Shown piece by piece: positions 12,801-26,400 of a DNA stretch of 64,000 nucleotides. Every line of letters starts with the position of its first letter. Position 1 is the stretch's first letter. The stretch covers positions 59,091,510 to 59,155,509 of the forward strand of contig CM018043.1 in NCBI GenBank assembly GCA_008638375.1. The letters run 5' to 3'. The notes under the pieces are model-generated. The model saw only the letters and a list, made by a program, of their open reading frames with translations. It was not told the origin of the DNA and did no database searches. Both the position numbers and the translations under genes were made by a program. The DNA is from Nyssa sinensis. Its lineage: Eukaryota; Streptophyta; Magnoliopsida; Cornales; Nyssaceae.

Positions 12801-15800
12801 ATATTTACTCCTTGGAACAAGTTGAAAAATGAGGGATGTGAGATTATTGAAATCGTGATGCCTTGGTTGGGAATTAAATAAAAGTTTTAAATTGTGGAAT
12901 AGCGAGAGTCTATGCTAGTGAAATTTCAATAATTAGTCGGTGGATCTATTTGCGATTGGGATGGTGTCTCCCTTCGATTTCGGACCGTAACCCCGTGTGG
13001 GTGGTGACGCATTGCCAACGAGTTAGTAGCTCATGAAGCGTCAGGCTTTTCAAGGGGCCGATAGAAAAAGACTAAGTTCGGAGGGTTAGGATTCGATATG
13101 AGAGAAATGGAATTGAGACTTATATTATGATTACTTAATGTACACTTGCAATTACTGTGAAATTATGTAGCGATTAATTCTATTTGCTATTGTTCTCTCT
13201 CCTATATAAATGAATTGAATGAATTACCCTGCTTCATTGAGGGGAATTGAATATCTTGATAGTTGATGAATATACATGATGGATGACCACTTGTTTGACA
13301 CTTCACATGTCATATTTCTACACGTTGCACTGCCTTAATTTTTCCTACTTTAGAATCTTTACTGGGATTGTTGTTTTGACCTCTACCACATGTAGGTAAT
13401 GGCAAGGAGTCGGCTACTTGATGACGTGGATTAAAGAACAACTTCCTTTTTGCTCTTTTGTTTATTTTTGGAATGCAAAAGACCATATGGTCTCCGTGAT
13501 GTTGACATGAAAGCTTGGAAGCCTATATTGGACTTGGACAATATTTTGTACATGTACAAGGATAAACCTTGAAAACTAATGACCTTGTATTCTTTTGCCT
13601 TAGGAAGAAATATCATATGATGAATACACTTTTGAGATCAATATATGTGAATCTTGTTGGATTAAATAGATGGAATGTGAATGAATGTACATGTTATGAA
13701 AACTCAAGTGAAAATAAGTTAATCACAGGATGGTTTGAGACATACAGGGATTATTTATTTAATTTGACCTTGTTTTACTGGGTCATCCTCAGGTCTTTCA
13801 AGCAGAGAGTGTGACACCAGCCACTAACTACTATGGTCCAAATCACAAGTACTGTAGTGGGATTAAGCCCAGTCATCTAATAGTGACTTTTTTCAAATAA
13901 CAAAATAAAAATAACAATAACTAACTTTATTCCATATGATCAGAAGATTGTTCTTAGGGGCATCAGATGCATAATTCAATTTTGTTTTACATGGTGATTG
14001 ATATATAAATATTTTATTTCCAGCATTGAGTCCGTGTCTAGTATGAAGGGGGAAGATCACTTTTTGGATTTCAAGAGATTAGTTCATTTTTTTAATTTCA
14101 TATCTGGATAAAAATCTTGTTATTTGTGTCTTGTATTCTGGATCTGACTCGCACCCGATCCAAATAAAATCCTTACGGTTCTTGTTGGGATTTTTTGTGA
14201 ACCTTAGGCTATGGAGCAAAGGGCAGTGCCAGTAGGCCTGGCCCAGAGCCCATGGACAATGCTCTGCGGGGTCCAGGGGCAGTGCACCCAGGAAAAGTTT
14301 TCTGGACAATTCTGGACACCTACCAGTCAGCAATTGGACATCAAAAATACCCTGCAGTGTGATACCGAAGCTCCTAGAGCAGATTTGGAATTTTGCAGAA
14401 AATCCATATTGGCACTCAACTAGGAAAAAAACCCCCTTGCAACCTATGGATTCATACTTGGTCCCCAGATTGTACAATTTCAGGCCAGTTATTGATTTGG
14501 GGTTTGGGCAACTTATAAATTGTATTTTCCAAGAAAATAAGTGAGTGGAAGCAGTGGGAGTTACTCCTGGACTATTGTGTGAGTTTTAACACTCCTTTGT
14601 CTATCTTCATCTTTTAACTAGTGGATTTCTTCGTTTTACTTTGCCTGCGGACATAGGCATCATTGTTGAATCACGTAAACTCTGTGTTTTGTTTTGCTGA
14701 GTTCTTATTTTCTGCATTTCTCTACTCTCATATATTACTTGTTTGCACAACAAATCTCTCTGTAAAAATTTTATTCTAACGGATAATTGCATGCTTTCAT
14801 TAGCATTTCCGAAGTAGTGTTTTCTGTTCTAGTGAGGACAAAGAAACCAAATCTAAATGGTACAGGTATTTGAAGGCACCTTTCTTTTTTTGCTGCTGCG
14901 TTTCTTCAAATCCTTGTCCCTCTTATCTGCAAGAACACATTTTACCATCAGAAAAGAAGCTAATTACATTTTCATGCATAAGATTAAAAAATTCTTTTTT
15001 TTTTTCCTCACCAATTTTCCAATACATACCCTTCTTGTGATTAGTTTTACTGCTTGAGTGGTTTCTTCCTTGGGCAAGTTTGCTTGCCCTTTCAGCATCT
15101 AGCTGAGCCCTGTACTCTCTCATCATTCGATCTTTATCTGCTTCTAACTCGCCCTTTCTCATTTCATCTTCCTAACAAATTAAGTCCAAAACAGAACATA
15201 AAAAATATGCATTTCATAACAATGGAGGATCCTTAAAAGTAACGCAGAACACAACACAAGAAAAACTAGCATGTATCCTAAAGCAACAATTAAAGTGCTT
15301 GGGGGGAAAATGAATGTGCCAAAGGTACTAGAAATCAAATAAGCAAAAATCCAAAAAAGTATAAAACAAACTATGAATTTTAAAAGATGGGAAGGACAAG
15401 ATTATATGCACGCAACTTCGACAATTACATTCGATTTTCAGAAGATAATGTGGTTTGGGATCCTAAATTCTTCAGAGCTTTCCAGTATTGGGAGTTGGCC
15501 TGAGTTGATGCATTGATGGAGACCCTGTATAGTTTGTAGTGATATGGAGGATGCATTGAGGTGGATTCCAGGTACTCAAGAGAGGTTTGAAGTCCACTCT
15601 TTCTATAGGGTGTTTGTGGGGATGATGGGAAAGGATTCCCATGACAAGGCATTTGGAAGTCTAACATACCCATCCAAGATTTCTTAGTTTGTTTGAACAG
15701 CAGCTTTGGAGACTATTTTGACATTAGACAATATAGTAAGATGGAGCAAGTTCATCCTTAATTGGTATTGTAATGTGAAAAAGGGCCGCAAAGACCACCA

Positions 15801-18800
15801 ATCATCTTCTTCATTGAACAGTTGCAGGATGTATGGTTTATGGTTTTTTTTCTCTATATAGAGTTTAATGGACTATACCGAAGACAGTGGAAGATCTCTT
15901 TTCTTCTTGGGATGGGGCTTGCCCGAGCAGTAAAGTTCGTCTGGCTTTGAAGGCTCGCCACTTTGTCTAACTTAATGTATTTGGAAGAAGCTGAATAGAT
16001 GCACTTTTGATGATATGGTGTTTCCTATTCATAGGGCTGAAGAAAAGATTGCTAGATACCTTTCATTTTTTGAATCTCTACGATATAAACCAGATTCTTT
16101 GAATATGTTTTTTTTTTTTTTTTTTTCTGGATGATTTGAACTGTATAGATAGGGCCTAATCTTCGCTTCCATTTACTCAACGTGTATTTAGGTTGCACCC
16201 CTCTAATACCTTTTATGAAATATATATAACATATTTACGTATCAAAATAAATAAATAAATAGTTGGTGCTAGGAGTGGACTTGAAAAGATGTCAAGATTC
16301 TGCAACATTCACAATGACTGACACGAGTGACTAACTCATAGCTAGAAGCACATGAGGTCTAGTATGTATCCCGAACCTTATACTATACTTGGTCTACAAC
16401 TTCCAGCTTTAAAGAAACAGTGAAACACGGTTCCCTTTTTTTCAAGCCTCTTTCCAAATTTTGTGAGAAGTGACGTTATGCAATTCTTCAAAACAATTTT
16501 TTTAGATTCCCTTTCTCAACTCAACTCAACAGTTTTATGCAAGATCTGGGGATGATTACATAAATCATGTTTCACATTCGTAGTATTTTGGTGGTCCTCT
16601 TCTCTTAGCATGGCCCTCAATGTAAATATGTCACTCTTCCTTGCTAGTACAGTTATTGGTCTTTATTATACATGGTCAATAAATCTTAAGCTGGTTTCCC
16701 TCATTTTAACTCATATAGGCGCTACTTCCAGCATCTCACAAGTGCTTTTTTTTTTCTTGTCATAGCACACATCCATTTAGATTCCCTTTCTAGTTCTAAT
16801 ATATTGTGATTTTTGCATAATGGCTAAATTTAATAGCTCTAATGCTTTTAAGAATCCAATAACACATATCGTAAAATATGAAGGAAAAAAAATCGATCGG
16901 CATAACATAAAATATGAAATATTCATCTACAAGTGTTATAACATAATTTTGATAGAAAAGAAGAAATAAATAAATAAACCATATGGAGCAATTTTTCCAT
17001 AGAAATAAGGCTTTGTTGCACATATAAAAATACCAACAACATAGCCGTGTACAACCGATTACCTTTTGCTTCCTTTTGAACTCTTCCCAAGTAATTGTAT
17101 GAGAAGTTTTGAGGCTGGCCAAACGAGCAGCATGCCACTCTGGTGAATGAAAAGAACCATCCACCTGTGACTGTTCTAATCAGAAAAAGTATAGCAAACA
17201 AAACCACCCAGGCCATGACTATTCTACAGGACCTATCAAATATCTAATCCAACAAAACTTGCAACAATAATTAGCAGTTACATGAGACAGCACACATGAA
17301 ATAGCTGCACCAACCATACCTATCCAAAAAAAATAAATGAAAAATAAAATAAAATAGGCTCACCAAACATGATATAAATGCAAGGCACAATAAGCTATTG
17401 CACCATAAAAAACCAAACCAAATATTATGTACGATGACAAATCTTGCTCCAATTCTTTTTTGATCTGTAAATCTTGCTTAAATTCTAGAGTGCAAACAAT
17501 CCAAGCAGATACATTAACATAAAAGGAGCTCATCAATATAACATTTGTGCATTCAGGTTAGTGATGCTTTCCCCGATTGTTCGTCTCAAATCAAAAATGA
17601 CAACAAAGCAGCCAATAGAAAATTAGCAATTAACCAGTTCTCTTGTTACAAGCAAAGCTGTGGATAGTTATGAGATGTAGCACCCCTGAAATTTTTGAAT
17701 AAAATTTTGAAAGTAAATTCTATTGAAGTGCACTTGTAAGCTCCTATTCAACTTGATTGGTGTACAGAGAGATGCATTACCTGCCAAGAAGATTTGGTGT
17801 TCTACATCAATTAAAATGGCATTTTATGTGGATGGCAATGAGAAACAAATAATTGACTCTAAACAATGCTTACAGTGTGTGTGTAAAACTTATGGAGAAT
17901 CTTTTCCTTTCTCATCAATGATGGAGAATCCATGAATCACCTTCCTCCACATAGTTCAGTTTCTAAGGATTTATGGTCTTTCATTTTCCCTCAGGAGCCT
18001 ATTGGTTAGACCCAAGTTTGGTTCCATATTTGTTGACCTGAGAGAATGGTGATTTAGCAAGAGTTACAAGGTTATGTGGCAAGTAGCTCCGATCATCTTC
18101 ATTGGTGGATGTGGAAACCTTTAGGGAAAGGAAATAGATTTGAGGACAATTACACACAAGAATTTTATCAACTGATGGCCAAAAATGATCTATCCAAAAG
18201 CAATGAGCAACAGGTTGCACTTTTGGTGGTGGGTGGTTTACAGAAAAATCTGCAAGATGTACTTCACCTCCATACTTTCTGGTCAGTCTCTGATGAGGAA
18301 GCGTTTGTGGAAAACAACGAAGCAGTAATGGTTTTCATATTGGAAGCTTGCAGGAGAGATTGACTTCAAGACCTAATTAAGGTTCACAAAATGTTCTAGG
18401 TCAAGAGCACGAAATGGATCAACCTAGAACTCAACTTGGAGCTATGCATTATTCATCTACATTGCATGAAAATCATCCAAATGCAATGGGTCAGGATTCC
18501 GATGCTTCAAACGTAGAAAACCCAGTCCTAGATTTTCAGACTGTCGGCAAGGTTCTAATAGTCACTGGGAGAAAGAAAAGCAGCATAGGATCAATGGGGA
18601 AGAACCAGAGAATTGTGCTAATTCTAAAGATGAACCATTAAATGATGATGACAATGAAGACAGGTTGTCGGGTTATGTGGGTGAATCACTAGTCATTCAG
18701 GAAACTTGTTGTTGCTAAAGAAAGAGGTCAAAGAGGATTAGTTGCAAAATAATATTCTCCACACCCTATGTCCAATTGAGTGCAAATTGTCTAAGCTGAT

Positions 18801-21800
18801 CATGGATAGTGGTAGTAACAAAAAAATTGTTCATGAATTTGGTGGACAAGTCAAAGTTTAAACAGAGAAATACCTAAAACCATACAAGTTTTCGTGGTTC
18901 AAAAGAAGGAATTAAATGACTGGATACACAATCTTTAGTTTCCCTTTCCACTGGTTATAGTTTGTTTGGAAGTTACTTTAATTTCAATGAAAGAAAACTC
19001 TTATGCTAATCCCATTACAAAGAAAAAGGTAATTTAACACCATATTAACTCATCCCAGGTTCCGGCTCACCAAAGAAGCCAAAATATCAAATGAGTACGA
19101 AAATGCACAAGGAACTATAAAAAGACAAGTGATGGAAGCCAAGGCTAAGAGCTTAATTAGAGAGAGCACAAGCTCTTAAGTTATACCTCACCTATTGACT
19201 CCAAAAAAGAATAGCTAAGTACCGTCATCCAATCCTCAATTGGAAGACATTTTGGATGAACTTGTGAATTAAGGTCTTCTGAAAGTTTGATCTGCTAAGT
19301 GGGTATCACTAATTTATACCAGACGTGGTGATGAATGGAAGACAGCCTTTTTAAAATTCGTGAAGGCTTTAATGGGTGGTTAGTAAAGTTTTTTGGATCA
19401 TCTACTATTCCCAATACATACATGCAGGTAATAAATCATGTTAAATCCCTTTATAAAAAGGTGCAGTGTTGTGTACTTTGATGATCTATTGGTGCACAAC
19501 TCATTTGGATGCCCATAAGTAACATTGGTGGGGGAATACTTGAAAGTTTACAAAAAAGTGCAGTTTTATGACCTCGAGTCAAGAAGTTCTTGGATATGTT
19601 TCAGCAAAGGATTCAAGTGGATCAGTCCAAAGTTGAAGCCATTCTTGAGTGGCCCATGCAATTCTTGATGTGCATTGCTTCCATGGATTCGTGTCCTTTT
19701 ACAGACGAGTCATCTGCAATTTCAGGAACATGATAGCTCCTAAAATTGACTATATGAAGTCCGAGCCAAGGTTTTATTGGTCCCAGAAGTTGAGCGTAGA
19801 ATATCTTTTAGGCAACTGTGCTCGCCTTGAGGTTTCAAGGTAGATTATGATGCCTCTGGAGTTGGCACAGATGCCATCCCAAATCAAGAAGGGGTCCTAC
19901 TGCTTTCTACAGTGAGAAACTTAGTGGCCCTCAGCTTCAGTATTCCATCTATGACGTAGTATTTTTATGCTATCATCCAAGAATTGGGGCATTGGCAACA
20001 TTATTTAGAGCAATGTGAGACTTCCAGCCAGAGTAAACTATAAGTTGTGTTAAGGAAGCATTATTTAGAGCAATGTGAATTGCATTGGTATTTTCCCTGC
20101 TCTTTTGTTGAGGGGACGAAGGAATTCTCCTTTTTCTTTAATTCTGGGGATTGGATGGACTTGCCGCTTGAAGGAGGGGTCTTCACTTGGTTTAGGGGAG
20201 AGGAGGGGCAATCAAAGTCCAGGTTCGATTGTTTTCTTGTTTCCTCTAATTGGGAGGATATTGTTGGAGGAATGAGGCAGTCTTGTTAACCCAGAGTGGT
20301 TTTGGATCACTGCCCAGTATTGTTACAGGGTGGATGCCGAAACTATGGAAGGAGTCCTTTCCATTTTGAGAACATGTGGCTAGAGTTTGGTGGCTTTTGT
20401 GAGTTGTTGGATGGGTGGTCGAAGGAGTACAAAGTTGAAGGATCTCCTAGCTTTGTTTTAGCTAGGAAGTTGAGAATGTTAAAGGTGGACTAAGGAAATT
20501 TATGGTAATGTGCATAATACAATTCAGGAGAGGTTGCAGGAAATTCACAGAATTGAGATGAAAGATCGGGGTGAAGGCATCTCTGAAGGGGAAAGCTGAG
20601 AAGGGAGGTGGTGTTGTTGTTCAAGGCGGAGGAGACTTCTTGGAGGCAAAATTCTAAGGCTTTATGGCTTAAGGAAGGGGATCGAAATACGAAGTTCATT
20701 CACAAGGTGGCGAGTGCTCATTTTCAGAAAAACAACATTTCAGTGGTGAGGATTAGGGGTTAGGTTTTGAGTGATTCTTAGCAGATTAGGGAGGGGATTT
20801 CGGCATTCAATGAGGGTCTATTACAGGAGGCTTGTCGCTGGAGACCTGGAGTGGAAGATATGATTGTGAAGACGTTGAATGGTGAAACAGCTAGAGGGCT
20901 TGAGAGTCCATTCTCTGTTGAGGAAATTGAAGCAGTGTTGAACTCCTGTGATGGTGATAAAGCTCCGGGTCCGGGTGGTTTTAGCATGGCCTTCTTCAAG
21001 CATTGTTGGGAGACTATAAAGGTGGATGTGGTGGCTTTTTTTTTTTATCATTTCCATAGGCATGGGGGCTTTGAGAGGAGTCTCAATGCCTCTTTTGTGG
21101 CCTTAATTCCTAAGAAGGAAGGGGCAGAGGACATTAAAGATTTATGTCCAATTAACTTGTTGGGGAGTGCTTACAGGCTATTGGCTAAGGTTCTTTCAAT
21201 GAGATTGCGTGGGATTATGGATAGGCTGATTTCTAGGAGCCATAATGCTTTTGTGTAGAGTAGACAGATTCTGGATGTTACTCTTATTGCGAATGAGTGT
21301 ATAGATGCAAGGAAGAAGATGGGCAACCCGGGATTGCTTTGTAAGTTGGATATTGAGAAAGCTTATGACCATGTAAATTGGGACTTTTTGTTCACTATGC
21401 TTGGAAAGATAGGTTTTGGAATCAGATGGAGGAGGTGGATTTGAGCCAGTATCTCTAGAGTCTTTATGTCAGTGTTAGTGAATGGCTCTCTTGCACGTTT
21501 CTTTTAGACCTCCAGAGGATTTAGACAGGGGACCCTTTGTCTCCTTTTCCTTTTGTGATTGTGATGGAAGTTTTTAGTGCCCTGATGAGTAGGGCTGGTG
21601 AGAGGTTTCAGGGTTCCGAATGAGGGTGGGAGCTCAATGGAGGTCTCTCATCTTTAATTTGTAGGCAACACTATTTTGTTTTGTGTGGCAAAGAAGAGGC
21701 CACTCTGTTTTATAAGATGTGTCCTGTTGTATTTTGAGGCGTTTCGGGTTTACGAGCAAACTTGGGGAAGAGTGAATTGATTCTGGTTGGGAAGTTGGAA

Positions 21801-23439
21801 TGGGTGGACAGGATGGCTAGTACATTGGGGTGTAAAGTGGGAGCTTTTCCTTCTACATATTTGGGTCAACCTTTGGGAGCTTCTTCGAGATCTGTTTTGA
21901 TATGGGATCCCATTGTAGAGAAGTTTCAAAGAAGGCTTGCAGGGTGAAAAGGGAGGTACCTATCGAAGGGAGGGAAACTCACTCTGATAAAAAGTACTTC
22001 GGCTAATTTGCCATTGTTTCCCATTCCTGCTATGGTTGAGAGGGGGTTGGACAAGATTTGATTTTTTGTGGTGTGCTATGGAAGATGAAAAGAAGATTCA
22101 CTTGATCAAGTGGGAGAAAGTCAAGATGCCTATTAGGTTGGGGGGATTAGGTGTGGTGGATTTGAAACTTTTTAAAAAGCCGTTGCTAGGAAAGTGGTTA
22201 TGGAGGTTTAAGGTGGAGAATCATATAATGTGGAGGGAGGTGGGGGTGGCAAAATATGGGTATAGCGGAAAGACTTGCTTTCCAAGAGAGGTGATGGGGC
22301 CAGTGGGTGGTAGATTGTGGAAGTTTATTCAGGGGGGGTGTGGAGGATTTTAGGAGGATGGTTAGGTTCCGAGTAAGGGAGGGAGATAGAGTTCAATTTT
22401 GGGAGGATATTTGGTGTGAGGAGAGGGCTTTGAAGGAAGACTTTCAACAATTATACAGCTTGGCTTGGCAAAGGGGTGGGTGGCGGATTACATGGTCTAT
22501 GAGGATATAGAGGTGGTGTGGACTCCCACGTTTAGGCATCACTTCTTTGACTAGGAATTGGAGGAGATGGGTGAGTTAATGAGAGTTCTATAAAACTGCC
22601 GCTTGGGTCGGAGAAGGGAGGATGTGATGTGGTGGACTATGGATTCTCATGGTCTCTTTTCAGTGAGGTCTTCTATCATAAGTCAGTTGGGGGGAGAGGG
22701 AGGGCAGTTTCCATGGAGAATGGTATGGCAATCCAGGGTTCCCTCTAAGGTGGCATTCTTCTTATGGGTGGCATCTGCTATTCTGACGACAGACAACTTG
22801 CAAAAGCGGGAGTTTCATTTGGCTAGCAGATGTCACATGTGTAAGGAAAGGATGGAAGCGGTAGATCACCTGTTGCTCCATTGTACAGCAGCAAGCAATA
22901 TGTGGAGTCCTTGTTTTGGCTATTTTTTGTTATTCATGGGTAATGCCAGTTGGAGTAAAGGAGATGTTGTGGAGTAAAGGAGATGTGGTGTTGGGGAGGG
23001 GCCAAGGTTAGGAAGGAGATTAAAAGAATTTGGAGAATGGTTCTGCATTGTTTAGTGGTTTATAAAGCGAGCGAAATAGTAAAAAATTTTAGGGATTGAG
23101 AAACCTCCCTTTGTTCTAAATGATTCCTTTTTATGTAATTTTTTTTTTTTTTGAGCCAAAAAGACCTACCCAATGTATGTAGGTGTTTTTGTAGATTTTT
23201 TGGGGTCATTGAGGCCGTAGTTCTTATAGTGTAGTTTTGTATTGATGAGCACGCCCCCCTTGGGCCCTTTTTATACAATTACCCTACTTATAGAAAAAAA
23301 AAAAAGTCTAAGCTCGACCAAAGTTTTTGTATTGCCCAGTTTATTGTTTTTGTAAATTCTATTATTAGAGTTATATGTCAAATTTTCTATTACTCAACTT
23401 GTTAGATTGTGTGGAACTTTGTTGCTAGAGTTTCATTCA

Positions 23440-23476
<37 letters not shown>

Positions 23477-26400
23477 AATGTTGAAAATAGTTGTAATAAT
23501 TCAGCAAAAAAATTGTACACACTTGGAGTCTAATGAAACATACTATTTCACAAGAAAAAGGACTCTCATAATTTAAAAAATGTGGAAAATAAGTTTTTCG
23601 TCACAAATGATTTGTCTTTAATTTGCTTATAAGAAAAAACGAGAATTATAAACTAGTTTTCAAAACAATTTCTAAATTTAGTTTATTATAGAAAAAAAAA
23701 ACTATTTCAATAGTGTTTTAAGCTTTTTATAGTCACCGGTGACTGTGGGAAGGAAGGATAAAATGGTGTGGAAAGTTTGCAAATTAAGAGGCTTCACTAT
23801 GAGTTCTTTCTACCAGGAGCTGATGAGGAGGGAGGAAAGTCCTTTTTTGTGAAAATTAATATGACATTCTAAGGTTCCTTCAAAAGTTGCCTTCTTTTTT
23901 TACCATCGAGTGGTTGGTTCAGTGGGTAAGAACTCGGATTTCCTTGCTCAACGCTTGAATTCGAGTCTCCATAGCCGCTCAGTGGAGTTAAACCTACTCT
24001 TTAGCGCCCAGAGCACGTGGTGGGACCTAGGCTTCGGCCCTGACATAGGTGCAGTGGGGTCTTCCGCAAATGATTGTGTGGTACTAAGGGGCAATGCTCC
24101 CCAGTGGGTATGTAGAATAGCCTATCTGCATATCTATTTTTCATACCCAAAAAAAAAAAGTTGGCTTTTTTGCTTGGGAAGCTTCGTGGGGGGTCATCTT
24201 GACTATAAACAATCTACAACATAGGGGTTTTCACCTAGTTAATAGGTGTTGCATGTACAAGAGAGAGGAGGAAAGAGTTGATCACCTACAAGTCCATTGT
24301 ACGTGGGCTTGGGATGCTTGGTGTATGGTGTTCTCAATTTTCGGTTATGCTGGATTCCTCGAAGAATCTCTTAATTTCTTGGAAAGGGGGAAGAGTGAAA
24401 GGGGATACTAGAAAGGTGTGGAATATGGCACCATTGTGTTTAATATGGTGCATTTGGAGGGAGCAAAACCGGAGGACTTTTGATGGGGAGGAACTCCACT
24501 CTTTTGCTTTCAAGGATAGGTTCTTGATATTACTCTTTTTTTGGGATAACAGAGCTCATCTTGTGAATGTAGGCTCTTTAGTAGATTTTTTGGGGTCTTT
24601 AAGATCCGTTGTGTAGAGTCTTCTTTTTGAATTTATGGGTTCGGCCCCCTCAGGCACTCCTGAATATAATTACACATTCCTTATAAATACAAACTCCTAT
24701 TTTATAAACTGTTTTTAGTTTTTTAATCAAGAGGCATTGAAAACGTGAATAGTAAAGGTAACCAAAATCTTAAAAAGAAAGTGATCAAACTCTTTTTTTT
24801 GTTTTAATAAATTACAAAATATTTATATATTACTAGAAATCGTGAAAAAATAGATTGTTGATATAAGAAATACTTACAACAGTTCACATCTAAAAAAGTT
24901 AATATTATGTACATTGGCTTAATCACGTAGTCTAAAAATCTTTACATTAATATTAAATATATAAAAAGAAGGCCTCATTCAAAGTTGTCGCTTTAGGCCT
25001 CAAATTATCTTGAGTCAAGGCCTAACTTCCCTTAGCTGGGAAGGTAGGATGAAGTGGCTGGAAACTTCTAATTGGATATTTCAATCTTTTTGAATATGTT
25101 GGAATTTTGAGGGTAATCTAGGCATTACGAAGTGTGGGTTCCGGACTCTAAGTAGGAGGAGAGGTATCACACATAGGTTAGTGTGGGTCCTAGGATAAAG
25201 GGCTAGGGTGAAAGCCGATGCAACCTTTTTATGGTGAGGTGAAATGAGGTGGGGTGGGAGAGAGGCAATAATATGGATCAAGGAGAGATTCTTGAGGCAA
25301 ATTTGATGCACAACGCTTGAAAGTATACAAGAGAAGAAGCTCAACTTTGATGCCAGTTGGGGTGCCGACCAGGTAGCAAAGTGTGAGCAAGCAAGGCAGA
25401 GAATGCACTAAATGCAGCATCTAGCAAACAAATCCCAGGTGACACATTGTGTCTTTCTTTCTTTAAGGCCACCCCAGACATCACACAGAAGACCAATGGC
25501 AACACTTGAAAAACACGCCACAATTGCACATCAAGTTCGAGGCATTCCTTGAACCTGCATCCCGAATCAGTCAAGCAATAGATGTATTGGGTGTAAGCAC
25601 AATTGCAAAACCAACTTCGAGATGTTTCGTGAACCCGCGTCCCAACTCAATCAAGCAATAGATGCATTGGGTGTAAGCACACCCAAGCATGGACGGAGCC
25701 AATGTACTCAAAAAATTTTATTTACAATTTTTCTTATACTTTTTGAAATATTTTTCAATTATAACTCTTTATATTATGCTATGAAGCACATACACTCTAT
25801 TTTAGCTCACGTGTCCGTGTCGGATACCGACAGTCTCAGACACATGTCCGACACTTGAATCATGGATGTTGATGATTAAATGAAGAAGTTCTTTAATTTT
25901 TATTTAATGACTTTATTATTTTAATATCTTAATAATATTTTTGTGGTTTATGTATTTTTATGCCAATTTTAATTGAAATAACATTAAGTTTTTATTATAT
26001 GGTCATATAAAACATATAAAAAATTTATATATATTAAACGTGTCTTTGATGTATCCGTGTCCTACTTTTTTTAGAAATAACGTGTTTGTGTTGTATATGT
26101 ATCCGTATCCGTATCCGTGCTCCTTAGATATTATGTTTTTGGCCCCCCCTAAATTTAAATTTTTTTTACTCTTTACCCTTAGTTTAATTTTAATTCGATC
26201 TCTTCAATGAGATTTTATCAACTTTTTTAGATTTTGTTTTTTGTATATTCTAAATTTTTTAAGAGTTTCTTCCTTTGGTTGGACTTTTTTTTTCACTTGT
26301 AAGCTACTTTATATCAATAATTTTAGTTTTTTTTTATCAAAAACATTATTCATCATAAGTTTTTATACTTTTTTTCCCCAAAGTCCCAGATTTACTCCAA

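Noticed and set aside
14923..15162. A separate 79-aa gene on the - strand
   Set aside because: It is exon 3 of the FAM133-like gene read through its donor site into intron 3, which ends just before the 47-nt exon 4.
23901..23990. A tRNA gene
   Set aside because: Pol III boxes are present but there is no cloverleaf, and the A tail and target duplication show a SINE.
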